Assembly (NCBI GenBank): GCA_000310025.1
Contig: FN649728.1
Location: 6,185,469 to 6,228,028 of the forward strand
Source: Ectocarpus siliculosus
Lineage: Eukaryota > Sar > Phaeophyceae > Ectocarpales > Ectocarpaceae
Reading direction: 5' to 3'
Length of the DNA: 42,560 nt
Both the position numbers and the translations under genes were made by a program. The notes under the pieces are model-generated. The model saw nothing but the letters and a program-made list of their open reading frames with translations, did no database searches and was not told the DNA's origin. Positions 11,501-21,908 of the stretch are shown here, in pieces. Positions within the stretch are counted from its first letter, which is position 1, and each line of letters begins with the position of its first letter.

Positions 11501-14500
11501 TGTAACCCCCCCCCCCCGCCCGAGGCCACCGAGTAGAAGGCGTTTTCCGGTTCCACTACAAGAGACTGATATGTTTTGGTTTGCTCAGCCGGTTGCGATG
11601 TGCGCAAACACTGAAGAACCTGGGAGCTAAGATAAACCGAACCTTGATAGCTTGACCATAACAACAGTTGCCCAGATAAAAGTCCCATACAACAACCTAC
11701 CAAGCATCCATGCGCTGTCGGTTTACGCCACAGAGGAGAGAGTAACGAGCCTCGCGCAAAACAGGAGATTCTTATACTAGGTGGCGGCACCTTCTGAGGC
11801 GCTGTCGACGACTGCAAGACTGGCGTTTTTCATTGGTCAGCCGGTTGGCAGGTGGTCGATGATCCGACTGAAGAACCACTCACTCTCACACACATAATGT
11901 TTCCCATGATCAACATCGCCATCACCACCACCACCACCGTGGCAGGCGCCGCGACCGACGCCGCCGACCTGCACAGCGGACGTGATCCGGCGGATACCCA
12001 TCATGAAGCACGTCTTCGGGGTCTTCGGGCTGGTCGGGGCGTCGAGCCGCAGCTTGAAGTCGGCCCTCCGCCGGACGAGCGTCGTTCTCTACGTCGGCGG
12101 CATAGCGGTGAGTGTATGATGTGCCTATGGTATAGAGCACTACCGCTGCTGTATGTAAATGGGTGTATTCGTCTGCGCCCCCCCAAGCTGCTGCTTTTGT
12201 ACCGCCCCCCGCCTGTAATCATATGCCGGTGTGGCTAATTTGGGAAACATCCAGGTTACCCCGGTATGTGGGTCGCCCTTGTTTCGGAACATGCACACGA
12301 AAGCTCGTACGTGTTTCGTGGGCGTTTCGATTTGCATATGCATAGTCTAAGGAGGTGTTTTTGGCTGGGACACCAACAGATGGGAGAATACCCTGTTGCC
12401 ACCGCCGCCGTTCGCCAACGTCACCTCCTACCGCAGCCCCGATCGCCTTTGCATGACGAGCTTTGCTCTCTGCGTGTCGACGGCCGCCGGCAGTTGGGGC
12501 CGTTGCGCCGTTTCTGTGTCAATAAGTAGCCTGCGACCCTTTTTAAGATGCCTTTTTGTCCTTGGTGAAGTAATTTGCAAGGGTTTTGTTCTTGTTTTAT
12601 TTTGTTTTTTTTATGTTACCTTCGAAATTGACAAATTTCTGTGGTCATCGTACAACCGATTCCCCCGTCACGCAGGAGCTGTTCCTGTCTAACCCGGCGG
12701 AGGAGCGGCTATACGTGGGAAAGCGCAAGGGTTTCATCAAGCTGGCGATGCAGACGGGCAGCGAGGTCATCCCCTGCTACTACTTCGGGAACACCACCTG
12801 CCTCGAGGTACAGTTTATGCCCCTGATTAGTGCCGGTTGAATGGTGCCGATGCCCGGTACACGGCCGATGTTTTCGGCGGGCACACGCAGAGTGTCCAAG
12901 TTCCCACGCCATTCTCAATACTTTGAATAATGCCGGTCCGGTATAGTGACGGTGTATTTTCTGGGAACACACCGGCACTATACAGGGACATCTACTGAAT
13001 AGATGTTGGCGGTGGCGTTGAGCCAGACCGGGGACGGGGGATTTCGAAGACGGGGGCAGCAGAGGGCCTCCTTTCCCTCCTGATAATAGTGGTTCGTTGT
13101 GAGCATGCGATGTTTGGGCTGGAGTTATGATTAACGCACGCAGCTAAAGAACGGCTGAAGAAATATATCCTCCCGCACGTTCTACAACTGGAGCTGTGAA
13201 ACCCCGGCAGCGATACATTACTGTGATGTGACGCTTTTTCCCGTAATCTACGGAGCTATCATCCGTCGAAGGGCTACTGAAAGATGCCGGCAGCAAATTC
13301 AACGGGACAATACTTGATGTCTGGTTCCATAAAGCGAAACCCGTCATTAGCGTAGGCTATCCAGGTAAACTGGATGGACGTCCCTGTCCAGAATATGTAT
13401 ATCGTCAACAACGCGGTCGTCAATCTACACACGACCCAAGCGGCACCCGTGTACACACTCGCGAAGTCACATCCGGAGCATCGTCAGCGGCCGGAGAGAT
13501 CCGCGCCATCGGTTGATGATGACGCCCTGGCTCGTCAGTAACAAGACCTGCCTGGTCAGCAGCAGCGTGGTCTTGATACCACGTCTTCATATTCAACGCC
13601 AACCCACGGCGTTTCAACAACTATCCCGAGGGAAACGGAGGTTGGCATCATCAACCTCTGCCGACAGTCGCGATTGGCACTGGGCCACAGAATGGTCTTG
13701 ACATTCCTGAATCTCGGCGCTGCTGGGCCTGCCACAAGATTCTCACCGAAGTTCAAGTCCAAGAAACGGTATTTCCCCATCGGTATTGGCGTTTGGAACG
13801 ATCTTGCCAAGAAGCACAAAACTCCTTCAAGACATGAGTGGAGGATGATGACGAAGAAATTGACAGATGTGTTATGCAGCGAGTTGTTCGCCGTACGTGA
13901 TAGACTGCACGGCACGGGGCAGACCATCGATCATGACGAACTTCTGGACATGCCCTTAGTGCAACTGCCGGAGAGGTACACTCGATTCAAGCTACCCTTG
14001 CCGAGTCAAACGACACGTTCGACCTGGAAATTGGTAACATGCGCGCTATTCCTATCGCCCATGACCGGCTTTCGCGCGTCGCGAAGGGCCGTACATTGGC
14101 TATGCCAGCACCGTCAACAAATTTCTGCACCTTCTGCGAGAAGAGGGCCATGAGTTCAACACTGGCTTTCACCACGCTTTGAACGCCAAAATGAACCAGC
14201 GGGCAACAGATCGGGTGGTAACAAGGGCGATTGGTGCACCCCTCACCAAACGTCTCCGCTCGACTATTCTACTTGTTGTGTGCGCAACAAGAGCATCAAC
14301 GCGGCAACAAGAGGCGGGCGTCGCGCCCATCGCATGCAGCGCTAACACTGTAACCGTTACATCAACGGTCGCGGTCACGGTGGGCGTCGCTACCAGAACA
14401 ATACCTACGACCGTCAAGGACACCCTAGCTCGGCAGTTTCCGCCACCTCCCACCGAGATGGAAACATTTCCAACGCTACTAAACGTTCTACGCCAGCATC

Positions 14501-17500
14501 TGACAACCACACCGTCCTCAGCAGTCACCCTGCGGGCATTACTTTTCCTTCATCGTCGCTGGGACCGACGTCAAAACCAGTACCACTTACTCCCACCCGC
14601 TTCGAAATGACCACGAGCATTGACACCTCCAACCAACCAACCAATTCATCGACAACGGGATACTTCCGGAGGTGAATCACTCAATGGTTGAGTACAAGAG
14701 AATCAAGTCCCCGCTGGTCATCCACATCGCCAGCAGTGGAACTTCAAGGTATCGAAAAATGTGCCTATCCAACATTCCGTCCTTCTTTCCGCCATCGTAC
14801 CGGGTCTCGGGGGTGGCACCTATGCAATCTCTGTGGAAACACCTGTCGTGTTTTCGGAGTACTTCATTCGAATGGAACCCGGTACCCAGACGTCTGGACC
14901 GTCCTACAGACACGCTTTACCCATCTCGGTTGGCTATTGCACGAGACAGCATCGCTACGCAGCACGGGTTTTCAACACTTTCTTGCATCTATATCTTCCG
15001 CCGGAAATACCCACTATCGGGTATTCCCCAGCGACGTCTCCACCTACGGGTGCAACAACTACGGCGATGCCGCCAGGACGTGTTGGCTACATATATGGCG
15101 GTAGTTTCAACTGCAGCACCCGGTGGTGGCCGTTTGCTACAGCTGCTTCTGCCTCACGGCCAGCACTTACTGTAGCTGTAGCACCAAAGCCTCGGGACAT
15201 CAAATATACAAGTGCTTAACCTATTGTCACGCATCAAGGAGAGCGGAGTAAGCATGTCCGGTTTGTTTTCGGCGTCAGCACGTGCAAAATCAATAGACGC
15301 GTTCAACAATATCATCGGAAGATCTCCAAGAAGGACGGCATCACTGAACGTTTTGAGCTCGTCGGCACCAATCTTCTTGGACCCGTCACGCCACGTGCGA
15401 TCGGGGATCAACTACATGACATTCTTCACTGGTCTCACGGTCGGCTCCATGGCGATCTGCTTCATCAACAGGATGAGTGACGCCTTTTCTGTTCTACCCT
15501 CGTCAGATTAAATGACCTGGATATCCCGCTTGGACTACGGCTGCCGCGTCTACTTTCGAACAATGGGGGAGAATGTGCCCGCAGCGACTTTCGAGACTAA
15601 TAGACATGCCGCCACACATTGGCATACATCCGAACGCGACAAGCAGCATTACGAACGACGCCAACCTTCTGAAGCATCTTCCGAGGGGAGTAACAGCTAC
15701 ATCAGTGCTCTGCATATGTCATGTACCGCACAAGCCGCTAAGTAGAGGCGCTAAATGGGGAACACCAAACTTCCGCATGGTCGACAAGCAAGCGGGTAAT
15801 TATTTCCTGCGCACCATCGGCTCTCTCGCCCTCCTTCACGTCGAAGGGCACACCTAAACCTCCAAGTTAGTGCGCGGGAAGGAGTGACGACAGCCCTGCT
15901 TGTCGCGTTTACCACCCGCCTACGGCACGCACCACCAGCCCAAGCAAGGTCGCCTTCATGAAACCGGCGCCTGCCGCCGTCCTTCCGGCCGACGTCTCGA
16001 GAGAATCTCGCCAAGACCCCGATACCGACACCGAACATCCAAGCAACATGGGTCAAGCGACGACACGCCAGAGCACAGGTCAACCGCGACGGCCCGTTCG
16101 GGCACAACGCCCCACATGATCAATCTCTCCACGCACCAGCAACAAGTCGAACTAAACCAGTACGTCGGGTTCTGCGCGCGCTCGTCTCTTGCAAGGACTG
16201 TCATCATGCGGCACGACGCGAGGACGACTTCGAGGTGTTCTAGGGCGTGCGTTACCGCTGGTTTGTGCAACTAAAGTACCCGGACAAGCGGGCGACGATC
16301 GTCACGCAATCTCCCCGCACCAACGCAAGCGTAGACAAAAAAATGAAGAAATAACATCGAGTACAAGACCATTAAGGCAGTCATGATGTCCACACCTTCA
16401 TGACCTACACGAGCTGCAAATAGACGTGAGAGCCTACAACGTCTTGGCGGAGGGATGTGAGTCGAAAACGGCAACGTCGAGTTCCTACTTACTGCCCGAT
16501 TGTGGCACATTGTGCTAGTCCAAGCTTGCTTAGGTGCCGGGCGGGTCATTGCGTGACGATCGCCGCGCGTTGGTCCGCTTGCGCAATGCAGTGAAACCCC
16601 CACCCCTAGTATACCCTTTGTCATCCTCATGTTGTGCCCTCATGATGACAGGGCTCGCAGGAGACGGGGGTGCACGGAACCCGATGTATTTCAGGTTAGG
16701 GCGTCGAGGAAGCGATGCTGTGCGACGTTGTTCTCGAATAGACTGTCGCGGATGACCCACGCCCTGTCTCTCCTCGATTAGCCCATGTGTAATAATGTTG
16801 TTGCTGCGTTGGCTGCAGTTGCCTTGACGGAGGCTTGAAAGGCGTGGTCCACAATCGCGCGATGTTGCTGCGTATTTCATGTTCGAATTGACAAAGAGAA
16901 TGAAGGCAAGACGTAAGCTGTCAAGAGAGGTGGGACCTTGCTTGCGCAAGCATTGCAGTCCCCAGACACTTCTGCAAGAGGGACTATCCGCCCTCAGGAA
17001 GTTACCTGGCGGAAGATTGCGACCCTGTGGACTCCGGTAGATTCCAACTGTTTCGCTCAGCAAAAGAAAGGCAAATAATGTTTGTGGGACACGTGCGAGT
17101 TTCGAGAGCGCCATGTCTGTAGGCCATAGTTTCCATCTGTGACTCACCGCCCCACGGTATCGACCTACCGTGCCGGTCTTGCCTCCGCTCGTCTGGAGAT
17201 GTACGACCCGGTGCTACACCGAAGAAGCACAACGATAGCCGCTAGAATAGTGTTTTCCTGACCTTTTATACGGCGGAGCGGGGTTGGAGACCTCTCCTTG
17301 TGTTCACTTCCCTGCGTTACTTCTTTTTTGAATCCTGCACTCGTGCTTGACAGCTGCTGCTGGTCGTTTCTCTGTGTCGTGACGTCTACGTTCTGGGCCG
17401 GAAGCGTGAGCCGCAAATATTCGTGAGCACCCCGGTTTGAACCAGCTGCGAACCTGCGTTGTTCTTGTCGCCTAACCCCCCCCCCCCCCCCCCCCCCCCA

Positions 17501-20500
17501 AACCNNNNNNNNNNNNNNNNNNNNNNNNNNNNNNNNNNNNNNNNNNNNNNNNNNNNNNNNNNNNNNNNNNNNNNNNNNNNNNNNNNNNNNNNNNNNNNNN
17601 NNNNAGGGGGGGGGGGGCCTTCCCCTTTTGTCCATTCCCCGGGTTTTTTTTTTTTTGAATCCCCCCCTTGTGTTTGAAAAGTGGTGGTGGGTTTTTTTTT
17701 TGGGTGGGAATTTTAATTTTTGGGCCGGGAGGGGGGCCCCCAAAATTTTTGGGCCCCCCCGGTTTAAACCCACTGGGAACCTTTTTTTTTTTTTTTTCCC
17801 CCCCCCCCCCCCCCCCCCCCCCCCCCGAACCTCGTCTTTCTGGCCTGTGCGTGTGGCTTCTTCCCCACCCGAAGATTCTCCGACACCCAGTGTTGACGAG
17901 CGTGAGCCGCAAGTTAGGAGCTAGCATCACTATCCTCTGGGGGCGGTGGGGCTTGCCAATCCCGATGCCTGGCAAGGTAAGACCTGTAGGTCGCGGGTAC
18001 GCCGAGGATGCGGGCGCTAAGTCTCTCGGCACACTTGTCGCCCATCACACCGAACCAACACAATATTTATAAATACCTAAACTGTAGAAGCGAGTACGAC
18101 TTTCCAGGCATCATGTACATGATCTTTCCGAAATTTGAAACGTTGAGGCGGTGTTTGTGTAGTTAACTTCTCGCGGTCGCGCTTTTTTGTTGTACAGGCT
18201 TGACCGTTGCGCCAGATTTGTGTGTAGCCAATGTGCATTCATTCCGTGCGTGTTGTGAATAGAGTAAATATTATGTATTGGGCAGGTCTAAGCGCATAGT
18301 GTGCGGGGCTGCGTCGCAGCTCTTTCCGGGCGGTGAGCTCTGTCAAACCCGAAGTTTCCTACTGTACGTGAGACCTATTTTTTTGTCGCCAGCAAAGATG
18401 CACGCGAAATATAGAGCGGCACAAACACGATAGAGGGAAAAAAAAACATCAACTGCGAAAACAAGTAGAAGCTCTTTCCACAAACCCATGACGATAAATC
18501 ACAATATATGAAGTGATATGATCCCGCGACACCCCCCTTTAACCCCCCCCTCTCTCCCTCTCCTCCCCTTCCTCCGCGTCATGTCCTCTCCCTGCCGCCC
18601 TCCGCCACCTCTCCTTGCCGGCCGTCCCCTGTCTGGCAATCTCCCCTCCGTGTTGCCCTCTTCCTCTTGCGCCAATTTCTCCGGCTTTGTTGCATGCAAG
18701 TCGATGTGCGTAGTCGGCAAGCCGATAGGTATCCCGAAGAAGGAGTTCCCCTCGGAAGAGGATGTCGACAAGTGAGTAAAACACGGGTAGGAAAAATTCA
18801 CCAGGACACAGGCTTGGAAAAATCCGAGACTGGTCGTCCCGTGGGCGAGGACCATGTACCGTCTGCTCTCAACTTTTGCCAGAACGTCTTGCAAGAAGAC
18901 GCGACACACAGAGTTGATCCGTGCGTCTGATATGTCGCCCACCTTGAAGCAGAACCGTGCACGGCAGAAACCTCCCGCGCCACAACCCCGGAGCCCCTTC
19001 TGCACGCGGCGAAATTGGAAATATATTTGTCCCCTCGCCGACTGAATGAAACGCCTTCTAACCTGCCGTTTATTTTCGGAGACTTGTGTCATCCCCAAAA
19101 TTATGCAGGTACTGCGTACGTACGCATACACACGCACCCAACCCTGCGTGTTTGTGTAACCCTGCGTGTTTGGTTTTTGTGGTGCGGTCAACGAGAACCC
19201 TTCCCCGCCGACTACCAAACGAAATGAAACGCCATTCTCATCCGTCTTCTTTTGACGGTTACATTTTCGGCGGTTACATTTGAGAGGCTACGATGTTGAC
19301 AAGCGGGTAATGGTCGAAGCATCTTGGGGACGGCTTTGAGAGTGGTCGCGGCCGTTTTTTTATTTTTCAGAAACGAGACATCCCCTCTCTCCCTCCCAAT
19401 GGATAAGAGATAGGATACACCACGGTAATGGCAATGAAATCATAGTGTTACCTCTTTTTGTTATGTAAGTACATGCCATCCAACCTTTGAAGTGAATGTA
19501 CCGAACTGGTAAACGCCCGCCGATATCAACGTTTCGCGTCCTATGAATAGAGCGATGGTGTCGACATGGCGGAGAAGATATTCGAGAACCCTTGGAAACC
19601 CATAAAATGACATTTTTGAATTTAAACACAGAAGTCATCTCAGTAGATGGACGTCAGGCCAAATACGGGCGTCGAACGTTGTTTGCGTGATTTTGTGTGC
19701 ATCTCAAGATATTTTTCGTAGCAAGTTTGCTGTTTTGTGGACTATTCCCGGCGGTCAACCAAGTGCGGAGTCACCCCCAAGTGGATCGATCGTCCGCCGC
19801 GAGATGTGCGTCAATAACGACCAGAAAGCCCGGCGCGAGCGTGTGCTGCTGAGCGATTTCTACCCTAAACTCGTACCAGCGCCTTGTGTTCGGGCAGCAG
19901 TTTTCAGCCCTTGTTCTGCGTCGCCCCCCCTCAGTCTCCGAGCACATGAGCCAACCAGCTATAGCCCACAGTTTTCGCTAGGGCGCTTGAAGGGGCAGGC
20001 GCTAGTTTCGTCGCCCGGTGTACCCCTTTTCGGCGGTATTGGCCGTTCGGCAAGCGGCGGGATTGCTTCTGCCGAGCTGCATCTGTTGGCCTGTTGGTCG
20101 CTCACATTCTTTTGAAAGAAATAGCACATTTCCCGGTTTTCAGCGCGCACCGCAAGCTCCGTGTCTCCGCTCTTCTCAACCAGAACGTGTTTCCGCTTGT
20201 GTGTTCCCTGTCTGCGTGTGTGTGGGCTATAAAGTGCAGTATGTGTTGGATCGGATTGAGATCTCCTCGTGCCTGCGGGGTCACAAGGCACTCACCCTCC
20301 GTGCGACCACCGCACGAAAAGTTTGCCTAGGCCGCTCGGGACGACCCCAAGAGCCCACAGCCTGTTTGCGTTCTGCTCGACTCGGACGGGGAGCAACGTA
20401 GCCAACAACGTTAATGAGTTTCGGAATATTTTTGCAAGAAACAACCAATTCATTCATGGTGATTCAAGGGTTTGTTGCACAAAGTCGGATCTTTTTCAGA

Positions 20501-20712
20501 TGGCACAAGATTGAAACGATTGCTTCCGCTGTGCTGCCACCCCACCCTATCCCACTTACTTCGTCCGCGGCACCCGCGCCGTTTTTCTTGTCGCGTTTCC
20601 GTGATGCCTCAGGTACCACGCGGTGTACGTGAAGGAGGTGAAACGAATCTTTGACACTTACAAAACACGCCTCCCGGACTACAAGGACAAGAAGATCATC
20701 ATCGAAACCTGA
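8591..20712 (+). CDS. DGAT2: DGAT2-type diacylglycerol O-acyltransferase
   Basis: Transfers fatty acyl from acyl-CoA to diacylglycerol to make triacylglycerol in the ER membrane. Exons: 8591-8704, 9152-9304, 10581-10700, 11946-12107, 12676-12807, 17891-17976, 18701-18771, 20613-20712 (TGA). The first two encode paired hydrophobic segments (about residues 15-75) typical of the family's membrane hairpin. Exon 3 carries AAQPHGVMSITG (residues 111-122), the HPHG active-site block with Gln for the first His. Exon 5 has the diagnostic RKGFIKLAMQTGSEVIPCYY then FGN. Exon 6 reads LGASITILWGRWGLPIP, exon 7 VVGKPIGIPKKEFPSEEDVD, and exon 8 ends DKKIIIET. About 312 residues, near the family's 320-390. 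Exons 5 and 6 do not join in phase (0 against 1), so a small exon is missing or the donor is shifted. An acceptor at 8511-8512 with in-frame codons before ATG 8591 allows an upstream exon. Confidence 0.9.
9305..10580 (+). other. DGAT2 intron 2, no other feature seen
   Basis: A 1276-base GT-AG intron. It contains only chance ORFs. The acceptor may be after GGTGGTGGAG (10580) or three bases on after AAG; both keep frame and differ by one lysine. Confidence 0.6.
10701..11945 (+). other. DGAT2 intron 3, no other feature seen
   Basis: A 1245-base intron between phase-0 exons (donor ATG|GTGAGG, acceptor GTGGCAG|GCG). It holds two poly-C runs (near 11274-11286 and 11507-11518) and nothing coding that I can support. 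The downstream exon starts with a proline-rich stretch, APRPTPPTCT, so this acceptor choice is less certain than the others. Confidence 0.55.
12828..12980. mobile_element. MITE-like element, copy 2, beside DGAT2 exon 5
   Basis: Starts TAGTGCCGGT (12828-12837) and ends ACCGGCACTA (12971-12980): perfect 10 bp terminal inverted repeats, 153 bp long, with TA-rich flanks that could be a TA target duplication. The interior matches copy 1 at 3242-3341. It begins only 20 bases past the donor of DGAT2 exon 5. No ORF. Confidence 0.7.
13674..14180 (+). pseudogene. Degenerate Ty1/copia-like Gag in DGAT2 intron 5
   Basis: The reading frame from 13674 has the pattern of copia Gag (UBN2-type) proteins: VWNDLAKKHKTPSRHEW, then HGTGQTIDHDELLD and QLPERYTRFK. 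After a frameshift it reads FDLEIGNMRAIPIAHDRLS, and near 14121-14160 a CCHC-knuckle remnant (CTFC, then GHEFNTG in the next frame, last Cys replaced by Gly). No intact protease, integrase or reverse transcriptase follows. Intron-borne and broken, so a dead insertion. Family assignment rests on motif spacing only. Confidence 0.45.
15960..16330 (+). mobile_element. Repeat copy, plus orientation (pair with 16540-16900)
   Basis: Shares an ordered series of matches with the reverse complement of 16540-16900: ACATGGG, AACCGCGAC/CATCCGCGAC, TTCG.G.ACAACG.C.CACA, TACGTCGGGTTC/TACATCGGGTTC, CTGTCATCATG, and CGATCGTCACGCAAT. The best coding reading is RYRWFVQLKYPDKRATIVTQ, preceded by a TAG and followed by stops. 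Not recognised; probably a piece of the same retroelement as the gag remnant upstream. Confidence 0.5.
16540..16900 (-). mobile_element. Repeat copy, minus orientation (pair with 15960-16330)
   Basis: The minus strand reads RDRAWVIRDSLFENNVAQHR with FLDALT behind it, then stops, then ADQRAAIVTQ, which corresponds to PDKRATIVTQ of the plus copy. The two copies face each other 210 bases apart and have diverged by perhaps a third, so they are old independent copies rather than a fresh hairpin. Confidence 0.5.
17505..17604. other. Assembly gap (100 N)
   Basis: Exactly 100 N, the usual placeholder for a gap of unknown size, inside DGAT2 intron 5 and directly after a poly-C run (17476-17499). Confidence 0.99.
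17605..17826. other. Probable low-quality duplicate of 17270-17500
   Basis: The sequence is homopolymer-rich and follows 17270-17500 step by step in blurred form: CTTCTTTTTTGAATCC becomes a T-run plus GAATCC, TTCTGGGCCGGAAG becomes TTTTGGGCCGGGAG, CCCCGGTTTGAACC becomes CCCCGGTTTAAACC, GCTGCGAACC becomes ACTGGGAACC, and both end in poly-C. This is what a poor read end looks like, not a biological repeat. Real sequence resumes at 17827. Confidence 0.75.
17977..18700 (+). other. DGAT2 intron 6, no other feature seen
   Basis: A 724-base phase-0 intron (donor AAG|GTAAGA, acceptor GCATGCAAG|TCG) with a long pyrimidine-rich stretch at 18530-18690 before the acceptor. Nothing else supported. Confidence 0.6.
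18772..20612 (+). other. DGAT2 intron 7, no gene seen
   Basis: An 1841-base intron splitting a lysine codon (AA|GTGAGT ... CTCAG|G). It holds an 18 bp-period direct repeat (AACCCTGCGTGTTTG at 19140-19154 and 19158-19172) and only chance ORFs. Confidence 0.55.
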
Positions 20713-21521
20713 GTCTTAGTTTCTCGGGGAGCGCGCGCATGTGCGTGTTTGCAGCTGGAAGCCCCGCAGTGCCGTGTTGGTTGTTTGTGCTGTGAACGCC
20801 GTCTCGGTGTGGCCGTCGACTTCCCCCCCTCTCACAACATTAGCGTGCGTGCGTGTGGGGATGTACCCATCGTAAGTAACGTACCAATTTTGGGGTCGAT
20901 TCCTCCCGACCCATCGAAATCGGAAACAGTACAATTTGCGGTACAATAGTCGTTCGACCCATTGTTCGACCGGCGTCTTTGAGATCATGCACGTCCGCTT
21001 TCCGACAAAAACCAGAAAGGGGTGGTATATCAAATGAGACAACGCCACAGATTTCCCATATTTTTTCGGCCTGGTAAACAACACCGTTCCGGCGACTAGT
21101 CGGAAGACGCTTTGTGCCGCTCGCCGTTGATTCTTGTGTGGGCATCGTTGTCGGACTTCTGCTGGTCGATGGTCCAGTCCCCCTGGAATCCCCGAGAAGC
21201 TGGAGAGGCCTCCGGGGCCTCGGGGGCATGCTTGCGCACATAGTAGAACACAACCAAGTCCGTGCGGGGGTGCTATTGTCTCCCCTTCGAGGACTTGTAG
21301 CAGCTCTACGATAGCGTCTTGCAAAAGGCTCACGCTGGGTAGAACTGTTGAAGGAGTGCACGAAGTGTGTTCTCTACGGTTGTTGCACGAAGTATTTCGG
21401 AGAACGTGAAGGGTGATTTTGACGTAGTCACAGCCGCACCGTGAGCACAGCTCACTGTTTGTTCGCTTGCTCTCCCATCCCCCTGTTGCTGGATGCTCGA
21501 AAATCATCGAATGCGAGGGGG
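20713..21521. other. Downstream of DGAT2, no confident feature
   Basis: Presumably begins with the DGAT2 3' untranslated region. A 296-codon minus-strand ORF (21606-20716) spans it but runs to within four bases of the DGAT2 stop, is Cys/Arg/Thr-rich and matches no family I know; I do not call it a gene. Confidence 0.4.
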
Positions 21522-21908
21522 AGGTCACTTTACAGGGTCCCCCACACTTGCTACAGTTTTGCCAAACGACCCATGGGCAACCCATGGGAAGTCCATGGGC
21601 GGCCAATGAGAGCCCTTCAACCGGAATCAGTGTACTCCCCTAACAATAGATGACCTGCTTTGGGACGGGCACTATAGCAGCTAATATCCCTACATACCGC
21701 TAACCCTATCCCTACCCCCAAGCTCACACGATACGTGCTAGGTTGACGCTGGTGGCTAAGTTCTAGGTTGATGTGCAGGTGGCGAAGTTCTAGGTTGATA
21801 TACCGGTGGCCAAGTTCTAGGTTGAAGTGCGCACGGTGGGCACTTTATTGGCGGCCCCGTAAAGTGCCCATGGGCGGCAAAACTGTCAGTTGTGTGGGAG
21901 AATGACCT
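21522..21908. mobile_element. Foldback/MITE-like element with long imperfect inverted arms
   Basis: Left arm (about 21522-21615) and right arm (about 21838-21908) are imperfect inverted repeats. AGGTCA..CCCACAC..ACAGTTTTGCC..CCCATGGGC..GGC(C)AAT..GCCC on the left matches the reverse complement of the right in the same order. The loop carries the tandem repeat at 21738-21826. No ORF. Non-autonomous element inferred from structure. Confidence 0.6.
21738..21826. repeat. Tandem repeat, about 27 bp unit, 3-4 copies
   Basis: CTAGGTTGA begins units at 21738, 21763, 21790 and 21817, each followed by a variable hexamer and GGTGGC.AAGTT. It lies in the loop of the foldback element. Confidence 0.85.

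Noticed and set aside
16530-17147. 205-codon minus-strand ORF
   Set aside because: The recognisable repeat-derived peptide (RDRAWVIRDSLFENN) is in a different frame, so this ORF is a shadow of a decayed element.
17165-17773. ORF crossing the N gap
   Set aside because: The open frame is carried by N and by homopolymer-damaged sequence; no real protein can be inferred.
18499-19218. 239-codon minus-strand ORF
   Set aside because: It is antisense to DGAT2 exon 7 and its pyrimidine-rich intron end, which explain its biased composition.
20716-21606. 296-codon minus-strand ORF
   Set aside because: Cys/Arg-rich, no motif, runs to within four bases of the DGAT2 stop on the other strand, and its upstream end lies in the foldback element. 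More likely an accidental open frame in GC-rich sequence.
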